Below, piece by piece: positions 19,001 through 26,235 of a stretch of DNA of 27,422 bases; position 1 is the stretch's first letter; each line of letters starts with the position of its first letter. The notes below the pieces were generated by a model. The model was not told the DNA's origin, did not search any database, and was given only the letters and a program-made list of their open reading frames with translations. Source of the stretch: Pseudomonadota bacterium (lineage in GTDB: Bacteria > Verrucomicrobiota > Verrucomicrobiia > Chthoniobacterales > UBA6821); contig RFPR01000008.1 in NCBI GenBank assembly GCA_009928265.1, forward strand, positions 1 to 27,422. The letters are read 5' to 3'. The translations under genes were made by a program, and so were the position numbers.

Positions 19001-21591
19001 GGTGTCGGTGATGGAGAAACTGCAGCATGGGTTTGCCGCTTTCGCAACTCTTCCCGGATCTTTTGTTCCTCAGCGGCATTGCCTGCCCGGCGGTAGGCCT
19101 CCGCTGCTTTTTCAAAGGCCCTTCCGGCAAGCGCTTCGTCATCGTTGAGATAGGCTACGGTCAGGTAGGCCTTGGCAGCGCCCGCAAAATCCTCTTTTGA
19201 GACGAGGATGTCCCCTGAGAGCAGGCGGGCCTCCGCGTTGACCGGACCCTCGGGCTGCAGGAGCATTGCCTCCTCGATCTGGGAGGAGGCTACTGGGAAA
19301 TTTTTCAAGGATCGCTGAATGCCGGCGGAGACCAGGAGAGCCTTTGCCCGCGAGGCGGGATCCCGGGCAAGCTTCAGGCAGGCTGCGGCGGGCGCCAGAG
19401 CCTCCTTGAATTTTCCCTGCCCGGTGAGGGCTGTTGCCAGCATTCCCTGGATTTCGGAATCGCTTGCACCGGGTAGTCCCTCCTTGGCAAGCGGTGCAAG
19501 GAAGCGCTCGGCGGCGATCTTGTCCCCCGTCTCGAGCGATTTCTGCCCAAGCCAGCGGCCCACCTCCGGCGGGATCAGGGATGTTTTGATCGCAGCCGCC
19601 TCGCGCGCGGTCGCTGCGGCATCCCCTAAATAATATTGGCAGAGCAGGATCCTAAGCCCCGCACGCTCCCCGAACTGCTTGGGATCTCCGTCGCGAGCTG
19701 CAGCCAATTCGGTCAGGGCCTTCGGGTAGTCCTTGGCCTCGAAGGCGCCCCATCCCATCCAGTAATGGGCCTGCGGGGCGGCCTTACTCTTGGGGTAATC
19801 CTGTAGCAACTCCCCGAACGCCTTAGTCATCTCGGCATTGCGTTGCAATTGGCCGAGGAGAAGGGCTTTTTGCTGCAGCGCGAGTTCACGTTCGGGGGCT
19901 TTGGGGTAACTCTGCGCAAGTAGGTTGAAGTCCGTCAGAGCACCCTCGAAATCCTTTGATTCCTGACGGAGCATCGCTTTTTGAGCCAGTGCCGCCGGAG
20001 CGCGCTCCTCGGATGGATGCGACTTCAGAAACAGGGACAGAGCCTTCATCCCCCCCTCTCGGTTGCCTGCCTGTAGCAGGGCCCAGGCCTGCTTGTAGAG
20101 AATGTCCGGTTTTGACGATGAGGGGAGCGCAGAGGTGTCGATCTCACCGTAGAGGACGGCGGCCCCCGCGTAGTCTCTCGCGGCAAGCGTTGCCTCGGCC
20201 TTGAGCAACTTGGCCCGGGCCCTGTCACCCGGATCCGAGGCAGTCAGCAGGTACTGGTCGATCTCTGTGCTGAGGGACGGGGAGTGCGTGGCGTGGAGCG
20301 AGAGCAGACGCTGGAAGGGTGCCTTGGCGGCAGCCGTGCTGTGCGGAGTCTCCCTCATGATCGTATCGTAGAGATCCAGAGCCTCCGGGTTGCGACCCTT
20401 TCGCCGTAGGGCATCGGCACGAAGCAGCAGGATCTCGGGGCGGTTCTCCTGATCGGAGGAGGCTGCCTCCTGGGAGAGTTTCAGAACCGTGTCATCCTCA
20501 CCGTTTGATGCGGCGATCCTGAGCAGGGCAAGCGTGGCGATCCCGTGCCAGGAACCCGCTTCCTTCGAGGCAGCCACCATGGCGAAAAGTTTGCGGGCCT
20601 CCTCCTGTCTTCCAAGTTCACCTTGAAGTGTGGCCGAACGGAGTGCCGCCTCGGCCCTTGCATCTGCAGTGGCGGGAGCGGAGAGGATCCTGCTGTAATA
20701 GCCGATCGCTGCCTCCTTGTTTCCGGAGGCCGTGGCATTGGAGGCCAGATGCAGAAGGGTGGGGATGAGATAGGGGTTGGTTGGTTGGGACTTCGTGGGT
20801 GCGTTGGTATTTCCTGTGGAAGCTTCTGGGTCTAGAATCGAGGTGAAGAGGGTGTCAGCTTCTTTTTGTCGTCCGGTTTTTTCAAAACACTCCGCTTGCC
20901 GATAGAGGGATGCCTGGCGGACGGCGGGATCTGAAGTTCCTGCCGCAGCTGCGGCGAAGTTGGATGCTGCAGAGGAAGGATCTCCGGCTGCTTGTCTGAG
21001 TTCACCCAGGCGGAAGGCTGCACCGGCCCGGTAGGGGGAAGTGGCGGATGCACCCGAGAGAATGGATGCATAGGTTGCCTCGGCGGCAGCGGTGCTGCCC
21101 ATCTGGCGCTGGCATTCACCTAACCGATAGAGCGCCTTTTCCCGATCCGGATGATCCTTGGGCACCATAATCAGGAATTTCTCATATTCCGTCACGGCGG
21201 AAGCAGGATCTTTCCGTGAGTAGAATCCTTCGGCAACGGACAGTTGCGCCTTGGCCGCCTCACCTGGATTCGAGATTGTGGAGGGGCCGAGGCGGATGCT
21301 GCCTGCCTCATCGGTCGTCGTGCGGTTAACGATCGGAGTCATCACCCGCTGCGGCGCGGGGGCGAGGGAGGAAATGGGTGACGGTGTGGGGGATGCAACC
21401 GGTGAGGGCATGGGCCCGGGATTCACCGGAATCGCCCTCATTACGGGGATGGCTGAGGGAATCGTGACGGCCGCTTGGGACGGCGTGACCGGGATCGCCC
21501 TGCGGATCTCCGGCAACGGGGCATCCTGTGCAAAGCCAGCAACGCCCGCTGCGAGGAAAAGCAGGGGGGAAAGGACTTTTCCGGTCGTCAT
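18997..21591 (-). CDS. Large secreted TPR-repeat protein
   Basis: This 864-aa protein has a signal peptide (MTTGKVLSPLLFLAAGVAGFA, cleavage near residue 21) and a Pro-rich region to about residue 85. Tetratricopeptide-type helical repeats follow over most of the rest. Examples are SAVTEYEKFLIMVPKDHPDR with ALYRLGECQRQMGSTAAAEA, and EALDLYDTIMRETPHSTAA. The start is set at ATG 21591, not at an open in-frame extension up to 21675. ATG 21591 forms an ATGA overlap with the exbD stop and directly begins a signal peptide. TPR scaffolds next to ExbB/ExbD or TolQ/TolR resemble the CpoB/YbgF partner of Tol-Pal, but this protein is far longer. A role as a periplasmic scaffold for the ExbBD motor is inference. 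Confidence 0.85.
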   Translation of the reverse strand: MTTGKVLSPLLFLAAGVAGFAQDAPLPEIRRAIPVTPSQAAVTIPSAIPVMRAIPVNPGPMPSPVASPTPSPISSLAPAPQRVMTPIVNRTTTDEAGSIRLGPSTISNPGEAAKAQLSVAEGFYSRKDPASAVTEYEKFLIMVPKDHPDREKALYRLGECQRQMGSTAAAEATYASILSGASATSPYRAGAAFRLGELRQAAGDPSSAASNFAAAAAGTSDPAVRQASLYRQAECFEKTGRQKEADTLFTSILDPEASTGNTNAPTKSQPTNPYLIPTLLHLASNATASGNKEAAIGYYSRILSAPATADARAEAALRSATLQGELGRQEEARKLFAMVAASKEAGSWHGIATLALLRIAASNGEDDTVLKLSQEAASSDQENRPEILLLRADALRRKGRNPEALDLYDTIMRETPHSTAAAKAPFQRLLSLHATHSPSLSTEIDQYLLTASDPGDRARAKLLKAEATLAARDYAGAAVLYGEIDTSALPSSSKPDILYKQAWALLQAGNREGGMKALSLFLKSHPSEERAPAALAQKAMLRQESKDFEGALTDFNLLAQSYPKAPERELALQQKALLLGQLQRNAEMTKAFGELLQDYPKSKAAPQAHYWMGWGAFEAKDYPKALTELAAARDGDPKQFGERAGLRILLCQYYLGDAAATAREAAAIKTSLIPPEVGRWLGQKSLETGDKIAAERFLAPLAKEGLPGASDSEIQGMLATALTGQGKFKEALAPAAACLKLARDPASRAKALLVSAGIQRSLKNFPVASSQIEEAMLLQPEGPVNAEARLLSGDILVSKEDFAGAAKAYLTVAYLNDDEALAGRAFEKAAEAYRRAGNAAEEQKIREELRKRQTHAAVSPSPTP

Positions 21592-22034
21592 GGTGTCGCG
21601 GGGGCGGAACCCTGAACCGCCGTCCCGGGGATCGCCGTCGCGAAGGCAACGTTCCAGATGTTCGCCTTGCGGCATAGGTCGAGTGTCCGGACGATGGTTC
21701 CGTAGTCGACGCGTTGGTCGCCGCGCAGGACGACGGCCTGATCGGGGTAGAGCTTGGCCACCTGGCTCAGGGCTGTGAGAAGCGCTTCGGGCGACATCGG
21801 TCGCCGATTCATGACGAGAGTGCCGTCGGATTTGACGTTGATGATGACTTCGCCGACGGAGCGGCGCTGCTCCTTGCTTTCGCCGGCTGTCGGCATCTGC
21901 ACGTCTAGTTCGCGCTCCTGTCGTGCAAAGCTCCAGGTCAGCATGAAGAAACCGAGTAGAACGAGCAGGATGTCGACCATGGGGGCGATCAGGAATCCCC
22001 GCGGCTCCGGTTGGGTGCGCGTGCGGAAATTCAC
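21588..22034 (-). CDS. ExbD/TolR-type biopolymer transport protein
   Basis: This protein is part of a proton-motive-force-driven inner-membrane motor. It is 148 aa from GTG 22034. It has a short cytoplasmic N-terminus, one transmembrane helix (about 15-36) with the essential acidic residue D21 in APMVDILLVLLGFFMLT, and a periplasmic domain with GEVIINVKSDGTLVMN and AVVLRGDQRVDYGTIVRTLD, typical of ExbD/TolR. It follows exbB after 24 bp and overlaps the TPR gene by 4 bp. No tonB or tolA is present in the window, so ExbD and TolR cannot be separated by context. No Shine-Dalgarno is visible. Confidence 0.93.
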   Translation of the reverse strand: MNFRTRTQPEPRGFLIAPMVDILLVLLGFFMLTWSFARQERELDVQMPTAGESKEQRRSVGEVIINVKSDGTLVMNRRPMSPEALLTALSQVAKLYPDQAVVLRGDQRVDYGTIVRTLDLCRKANIWNVAFATAIPGTAVQGSAPATP

Positions 22035-22058
22035 GGGTCGACTTAGGTTGGAGGAGAA

Positions 22059-22724
22059 TCAGGAACGGGGTTTGATCCGGCCGATCAGCAGCTTCACCAA
22101 AAGAAGCGAAGTGGCGCCCTCCATCTCAGAGATCATCCCCTGCACCCTTCCGCGGAACCAAGCATAGGCGGCCATTGCCGGGATTCCGATGACCAGGCCC
22201 GCAGCCGTTGCTACAAGGGCCTCGGCTACACCTTCGGCCAGAAGCATGGGGCGGGAGGCTGCCACATCGTTGGCCATCACGCTGAAGGAGCGGATCATTC
22301 CGAAAACTGTTCCAAGCAGGCCGAGCATTGGGGCAATGGTGGCGATGTCAGCGAGCCAGGCGATTCTCTGGTTCAGAACCGAGGCCTCGCGTGCGCCCTC
22401 GGTCTGGGCGATTTCGCGGATTTGTTCATCGGATGCAGAGGGGTTCTCGGCGACAAACGCCAGCACCCTGTTCATGATCACCGCAGCGATGTCCCGATGG
22501 CGGGAGGAGACGGCCATCAACCCCATCAGATCGCCCTTGGTCAGGAGCGTCTCGGCTGTCGTCATGTAGCGTCGCCCCGCGACCGCTCCGCGGCGCAATG
22601 TGCACAAATAAACAAGGATCAAGGCCAGTGTGATCACCGAAAGCAGGGCCAAGGGGATCATCACGACGCCACCCGCCGAGAGAAGCTTGGCTAGTGAGTC
22701 GGGACCGGAAGAGGGGAATGTCAT
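22059..22724 (-). CDS. ExbB/TolQ/MotA-type proton channel protein
   Basis: This is the channel-forming subunit that pairs with ExbD to convert proton flow into work at the envelope. It is 221 aa. It has three predicted transmembrane helices: about 18-42, 126-148 and 166-190. The family signature lies in IAPMLGLLGTVFGMIRSF (about 130-147) and the third helix is GVAEALVATAAGLVIGIPAM. A cytoplasmic loop (about 45-120) contains the conserved EGAREASVLNQRIAWLADIA. It is the first gene of the minus-strand cluster and sits divergent from the 57-aa orphan gene. The start is ATG 22724. Confidence 0.94.
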   Translation of the reverse strand: MTFPSSGPDSLAKLLSAGGVVMIPLALLSVITLALILVYLCTLRRGAVAGRRYMTTAETLLTKGDLMGLMAVSSRHRDIAAVIMNRVLAFVAENPSASDEQIREIAQTEGAREASVLNQRIAWLADIATIAPMLGLLGTVFGMIRSFSVMANDVAASRPMLLAEGVAEALVATAAGLVIGIPAMAAYAWFRGRVQGMISEMEGATSLLLVKLLIGRIKPRS

Positions 22725-22753
22725 GGTTGCAGTTCCGTAGAAAGCTTCCCGTC

Positions 22754-22781
22754 AGGATAGCGACCGCATGGTTGCGTGCAA
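22754..22781 (-). promoter_or_regulatory. Possible promoter for the exbB cluster
   Basis: On the minus strand, TTGCAC (22781-22776) and TATCCT (22759-22754) are separated by 16 bp, which would start transcription about 20-25 bases before the exbB ATG. The match to sigma-70 boxes is partial (3/6 and 4/6). It overlaps an inverted repeat. Evidence is positional only. Confidence 0.25.
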
Positions 22782-22817
22782 GGATGAGCTCCCATCCGCG
22801 CAGCGATCGCATGCAAC
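22771..22817. promoter_or_regulatory. Nested inverted repeat in the divergent exbB / 57-aa gene spacer
   Basis: GTTGCGTGC (22771-22779) pairs with GCATGCAAC (22809-22817) over nine positions with one G-U. Inside it GGATG (22782-22786) pairs with CATCC (22793-22797). It could be an RNA structure in the leader of the small gene, or a protein-binding palindrome over the exbB promoter. No T tract follows on either strand, so it is not a terminator. Confidence 0.35.
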
Positions 22818-22888
22818 TGATTCGAGAACAAAAACATTTTGAACACCCGGATCAGCGCTTCTGTCTCACCTACCAGAAAGTAAACACC

Positions 22889-23062
22889 ATGAAAAAACAC
22901 ACCACCTCCAAGAACTACATCTCACTCGGCGACCTGGTTGCCGCCGTCTCCAGTTACTCCCGCAACGAACGGGAAATGGTGACTGCCGTCTACGATCTCT
23001 TCCGCAGGGGAGACGTCGTTGCAAAAACCCGCCACGGCACCAAGCGCCTCAAGTTGGCCTGA
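22889..23062 (+). CDS. 57-aa conserved-looking small protein, unknown function
   Basis: I do not recognise a named family. ATG 22889 is chosen over an open extension to 22694, because the extension would overlap exbB's start on the other strand and reads as low-quality Arg-rich sequence. The protein is basic. A helix near residues 12-22 (SLGDLVAAVSS), a second helix (NEREMVTAVYDLFRRG, about 26-41) and two short basic strands (DVVAKTRHGTKRLKLA) suggest a minimal winged-helix-like shape with the hairpin as wing. That is inference. It forms its own transcription unit, with a structured leader upstream and an intrinsic terminator 65 bp downstream. The coding region is strongly biased to C/G third positions, like its neighbours. 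Confidence 0.7.
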   Translation: MKKHTTSKNYISLGDLVAAVSSYSRNEREMVTAVYDLFRRGDVVAKTRHGTKRLKLA

Positions 23063-23063
23063 A

Positions 23064-23082
23064 CCGGGGTTTAAAGCCCCGG
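23064..23082 (+). terminator. Hairpin directly after the 57-aa gene
   Basis: CCGGGG (23064-23069) and CCCCGG (23077-23082) flank TTTAAAG, beginning one base after the stop codon. AGGCTTTT follows. This is a weaker terminator than the one 45 bp downstream and may act with it. Confidence 0.45.
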
Positions 23083-23126
23083 AGGCTTTTGGGCTGCAGT
23101 CTTTTAGGCGGCATTAATTAACCGAA

Positions 23127-23156
23127 GGAGGCGGGTTTAACCCGCCTCCTTTTTTT
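23127..23156 (+). terminator. Strong intrinsic terminator
   Basis: GGAGGCGGG (23127-23135) and CCCGCCTCC (23141-23149) form a perfect nine-pair stem around TTTAA, followed by seven T residues (23150-23156). It ends the 57-aa gene unit before purB. A further five-pair GCCGG/CCGGC hairpin (23159-23173) follows. Confidence 0.92.
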
Positions 23157-23207
23157 GTGCCGGCAAAACCGGCTTCACACTTGGAGTTGATTCCCTAGAG
23201 TCGAAAA

Positions 23208-24503
23208 ATGATCGAACGCTACAGCCGCCCCGAGATGCGCTCCATTTGGACGGAGCAGAGGAAATTGGAAATCTGGCTCGAAATCGAGACCCTTGCCTGC
23301 GAGGGAATGGCCGAAATCGGAATCGTCCCAAAGGAGGACGCCGAGGCGATCCGCAAGAAGGGAACCTTCCGGATCGACGAAGTCCGAGAGATCGAGAAGC
23401 GGACGAATCACGACGTGATCGCCTTCCTCGAGGAAGTTGCCGTTCATGTTGGCGAACCCGCCCGCTGGATCCACCGAGGGCTCACCTCTTCAGACCTTCT
23501 CGACACCACCCTTGCCGTCCAGATGATTCAGTCGGCCGACATCTTGCTGAAGGATCTCGAGGAGCTTCTGGTTGCCATCGCAGACCGCGCCAAGGAACAC
23601 AAGTTTACCCCGATGATTGGCCGCAGCCACGGCATCCATGCCGAGCCGGTCACCTTTGGACTCAAGCTCGCCGTGATGTACGACGAGTTCCGCCGGGCTA
23701 TCGAGCGTTTGAAGCAGACCCGTGAGCGAGTAGCTTACGGCGCCATCAGCGGAGCCGTGGGAACGAATGCCCACCTCGATCCAAAGGTCGAGACCTACGT
23801 CTGCGAAAAGCTCGGACTCAAGCCTGCGAATATTTCCACTCAGATCATCCAGCGCGACCGCCATGCCGAGTTCATGACGACGATTGCGCTCATAGGCTGC
23901 AGCATCGACTGCTGGGCAACCGAATTCCGCCACCTCCAGCGCACCGAGGTGCTGGAAGTCGAGGAGGCTTTCGCCAAGGGGCAGAAGGGTAGCTCCGCCA
24001 TGCCTCATAAGCGCAACCCGATCACCGGGGAGCGTCTCTGCGGCCTAGCCCGCGTCCTTCGTGGGAATGCCCAAACCGCTATGGAGAACGTTGCCCTCTG
24101 GCACGAGCGCGACATCAGCCACTCCAGTGCTGAGCGGATCATCCTTCCCGACTCCTGCACCCTGCTCGACTACATGCTCGTGCTCCTCACCCGTCTGGTG
24201 CGCGACCTAACCGTCTATCCCGAACATATGAAGCGGAACATGGATCTCACCCTGGGTCTCTGGGGAAGCCAGGCCGTTCTATTGGAACTCACGGATCGTG
24301 GCATGGCCCGCAAGAATGCTTACGAGGCTGTCCAGCGCGCTGCGATGCGGACATGGGCAGAAAAGATCCCCCTCCTCAGAACTCTCAGCGAGGAAACCGA
24401 GGTCATGGAGCACATCGATGCCGCGGAATTGGAGAAAATCTGCTCCCCTGAGCGGCACTTCGCTCATGTGGAGAACCGATTCCGTAAAGTTGGGATCGAG
24501 TAG
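23208..24503 (+). CDS. purB: Adenylosuccinate lyase
   Basis: This enzyme acts twice in purine synthesis: SAICAR to AICAR plus fumarate, and adenylosuccinate to AMP plus fumarate. It is 431 aa, the size of the Bacillus-type enzyme. The general-acid histidine is H141 in GRSHGIHAEP. The catalytic serine loop of the fumarase/aspartase superfamily is GSSAMPHKRNP (261-271, with S262/S263). HRGLTSSDLLDT (about 89-100) is the N-terminal conserved segment. The start is ATG 23208, 51 bases after the strong terminator's T tract. No clear Shine-Dalgarno or promoter is seen. It converges with the DUF2934 gene, with 33 bp between the stops and no evident terminator. Confidence 0.98.
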   Translation: MIERYSRPEMRSIWTEQRKLEIWLEIETLACEGMAEIGIVPKEDAEAIRKKGTFRIDEVREIEKRTNHDVIAFLEEVAVHVGEPARWIHRGLTSSDLLDTTLAVQMIQSADILLKDLEELLVAIADRAKEHKFTPMIGRSHGIHAEPVTFGLKLAVMYDEFRRAIERLKQTRERVAYGAISGAVGTNAHLDPKVETYVCEKLGLKPANISTQIIQRDRHAEFMTTIALIGCSIDCWATEFRHLQRTEVLEVEEAFAKGQKGSSAMPHKRNPITGERLCGLARVLRGNAQTAMENVALWHERDISHSSAERIILPDSCTLLDYMLVLLTRLVRDLTVYPEHMKRNMDLTLGLWGSQAVLLELTDRGMARKNAYEAVQRAAMRTWAEKIPLLRTLSEETEVMEHIDAAELEKICSPERHFAHVENRFRKVGIE

Positions 24504-24536
24504 GGGCCCGAGTCGTCTGAGGCCAAACTCCGTTTC

Positions 24537-24866
24537 TTACCTTTTCTTGAGAGGCTTCTCGAGCGCTTCAGCCTTGAGTTGAGCCTCCGCATCAGCCCAA
24601 TCGGTTGCGGAGTCACCCGCCCAGCCCATCTGCTGGCGACGCTCGGCGATGAAGTAGGCGCGGAGAGCGATGTCATCGTGATGGATCACTGGTTCGTCAA
24701 CGTGGGCTTTTGATTCCAAGGAGAAGCTTCCGGGAAGCTTGGTGGAGGCCTTGCCGGGAGTACGTTTTTTGCGTGCGCCGATTTTTAGTACGGTTTTCGG
24801 TTTTTCGGAGCCTTCTTTTTTCACGCGCTGCGTCTTGGCGGCGGTACTTTTCTTGGTGGTTGCCAT
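24537..24866 (-). CDS. DUF2934-like protein with Lys/Arg-rich N-terminal tail
   Basis: This 109-aa protein starts at ATG 24866, chosen because AAGGAG lies 8 bases upstream. Residues 1-45 are a disordered, very basic tail (MATTKKSTAAKTQRVKKEG and KIGARKKRTPGKASTK). Residues about 60-105 resemble DUF2934: HDDIALRAYFIAERR followed by DWADAEAQLKAEA. DUF2934 proteins have no established function. The basic tail suggests nucleic acid or polyanion binding; this is inference. An open extension upstream of the ATG (to 25271) runs antisense over the next gene and is not believed. Family assignment is from memory of the pattern. Confidence 0.82.
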   Translation of the reverse strand: MATTKKSTAAKTQRVKKEGSEKPKTVLKIGARKKRTPGKASTKLPGSFSLESKAHVDEPVIHHDDIALRAYFIAERRQQMGWAGDSATDWADAEAQLKAEALEKPLKKR

Positions 24867-24874
24867 ATCGTTTA

Positions 24875-24880
24875 CTCCTT
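24875..24880 (-). promoter_or_regulatory. Strong Shine-Dalgarno of the DUF2934 gene
   Basis: AAGGAG on the minus strand sits 8 bases before ATG 24866. It decides the start and contrasts with the ribosomal and polymerase genes of this window, which lack such a motif. Confidence 0.75.
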
Positions 24881-24963
24881 GTAAGCAAAGGGTATGCCGT
24901 AACCCCGTGGCGTAAAATGGTTTTTTGTGCCATTTCGGTCCCAAAAGGGCCAATCTGGTACCT

Positions 24964-25380
24964 ATGAAGGAATTTCTCCTCCGTTGGTTTGTCACCACCC
25001 TCTCCGTTCTGGGGGCCACCTGGCTGATTCCTGGCCTCCATTGCGATACTCCAGGGGCCCTGCTGGGTGCGGCCCTACTCCTGGGGATCATCAATGCGCT
25101 GGTGCGCCCCGTCCTCCTGCTCCTGAGCCTCCCCTTCATCATTGTGACCATGGGGTTCTTTATCCTGATCGTGAATGCCCTGCTGATTCTCTTTGTGTCG
25201 AAGGTGATACCCGGTTTCCATGTTGCGGGATTCTGGACAGCACTCTTTGCAGGGATCGTCATCGGGATCATCAGTTGGATCCTGAGCAGTTTCTTCCGTG
25301 GTAGTGACGGGACGATTCATCCGGTGACTTATCACCCCAGTATCAAGCAGGCGCAGGGCCGGGTGGTTTCTGAAGATTAG
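24964..25380 (+). CDS. Phage-holin-4-2-type (PF04020-like) integral membrane protein
   Basis: This 138-aa protein starts at ATG 24964. It has four predicted hydrophobic segments: about 8-24, 31-46, 48-78 (possibly two short helices) and 86-111, then a polar tail. The motifs LLGIINALVRPVLLLLSLP and a following GFFILIVNALLI are the hallmark of the widespread YvlD/holin-4 superfamily of small membrane proteins. Despite the name there is no phage context here, and the bacterial homologues are mostly chromosomal envelope-stress-associated proteins of unclear function. It is divergent from the DUF2934 gene (97 bp) and followed by trpF only 12 bp after its stop. The spacer upstream has AAATGG/CCATTT and GGTCCC/GGGCC small repeats but no convincing promoter. 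Confidence 0.85.
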   Translation: MKEFLLRWFVTTLSVLGATWLIPGLHCDTPGALLGAALLLGIINALVRPVLLLLSLPFIIVTMGFFILIVNALLILFVSKVIPGFHVAGFWTALFAGIVIGIISWILSSFFRGSDGTIHPVTYHPSIKQAQGRVVSED

Positions 25381-25392
25381 CCGGATTCGCGA

Positions 25393-26052
25393 GTGATACC
25401 CTTTTTCGACCACACTCCGGCGGCACCGAAGATCTGCGGGATCACGACGTCCGAAGATGCGCTCGGCTGCATCGAGGCCGGAGCGGCTGCACTGGGATTC
25501 AACTTTTACCCCCCCTCGCCGCGATCCATCCCGGCCGCCGGCGATCTTGCCTGGATCAAGAAGCTAAAGACCGACTATCGAGATGTGGCCTTTGTTGCCG
25601 TGGTGGTCAATCCCGACGAGGCTTTGCTAGAAAGACTTCACGGTGCTTCGTGTTTTGACGCTATACAGTTCCACGGGGATGAGATGCCAGCCTTCTGTGC
25701 CGTGGAGGGCAAACGATTTGATCATTGGATCAAGGCCCTTCGGGTTCGCACGGAGGCGGATCTGGCTTCTGCGTCGGCGTTTGATACCCCCTATCTCCTG
25801 ATGGATGCTGCCGTTCCCGGGACTTATGGGGGAAGCGGTGAGACAACCGACTGGGGGCTCGCGGCCGATTTTGTGGCGAGGCATCCAGGGAAGCGTGTGA
25901 TCCTCGCCGGGGGCCTCGCCCCCGAGAATGTCGCCGGGGCTGTGCAGCGCGTCCGCCCCCATGCGGTTGATGTCGCCAGCGGAGTGGAGTCTGAACCTGG
26001 AAGTAAGGATACCTCGAAGGTCGCTGCCTTCATCCAGTCGGCCCTTGCTTGA
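25393..26052 (+). CDS. trpF: Phosphoribosylanthranilate isomerase
   Basis: This enzyme performs the Amadori rearrangement of N-(5-phosphoribosyl)anthranilate to CdRP in tryptophan synthesis. It is 219 aa and forms a TIM barrel. The catalytic cysteine is C15 in KICGIT. LGFNFYPPSPR, IQFHGDE, then D138 in LLMDAAVPGTYGGSG (the catalytic acid) and LAGGLAPENV, then VDVASGVESEPGSKD, form the full family signature. The start is GTG 25393, because the only in-frame codons back to the upstream gene's stop are non-start. It may be co-transcribed with the holin-like gene. No other trp genes are in the window, so trpF is separated from its pathway. Confidence 0.97.
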   Translation: MIPFFDHTPAAPKICGITTSEDALGCIEAGAAALGFNFYPPSPRSIPAAGDLAWIKKLKTDYRDVAFVAVVVNPDEALLERLHGASCFDAIQFHGDEMPAFCAVEGKRFDHWIKALRVRTEADLASASAFDTPYLLMDAAVPGTYGGSGETTDWGLAADFVARHPGKRVILAGGLAPENVAGAVQRVRPHAVDVASGVESEPGSKDTSKVAAFIQSALA

Positions 26053-26145
26053 ACACAAAGTCCGGTCCGGAGATACGGAGTCTGCAAAGGATAAAGGATT
26101 TTTCCTGATTTTGATTCACTCGCTCCCGCTCGATTCACCCCATAG

Positions 26146-26217
26146 GGGCTGCTTCGCAGTCCAAAATTCATCTTCCCTGATGAAGTTTTCTGAGTTCCGG
26201 ATTCAAAAAAATCCGGA
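26146..26217 (+). promoter_or_regulatory. Two hairpins in the trpF-leuB spacer
   Basis: The 183-bp spacer (26053-26235) holds GGGCTGC-TTC-GCAGTCC (26146-26162, seven pairs with one G-U) and TCCGGATT-CAAAAA-AATCCGGA (26196-26217, eight pairs). The second ends 18 bases before the leuB ATG. Neither is followed by a T tract. No leucine-rich leader peptide is apparent. Confidence 0.4.
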
Positions 26218-26235
26218 TACGTGCATCCTTTTCCG

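Noticed and set aside
21592..21675. N-terminal extension of the TPR protein
   Set aside because: The ATG at 21591 couples to the exbD stop and begins a signal peptide; the extension is Arg/Gly-rich and would hide that signal.
22839..22867. Sigma-70 promoter for the 57-aa gene from TTGAAC at 22839
   Set aside because: No acceptable -10 box at the right spacing (TGTCTC).
22694..22888. N-terminal extension of the 57-aa protein
   Set aside because: It overlaps the exbB start, runs through an inverted repeat and reads as Arg-rich non-coding sequence.
24867..25271. Upstream extension of the DUF2934 gene over the holin-like gene
   Set aside because: It is antisense to a convincing membrane-protein gene, and a strong Shine-Dalgarno marks the internal ATG.
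24964..25380. Phage remnant because of the holin-like protein
   Set aside because: No other phage genes, attachment repeats or composition change; this superfamily is common on bacterial chromosomes.
26053..26235. Leucine attenuator leader peptide
   Set aside because: No short frame with start and leucine-rich codons, and no terminator with T tract.
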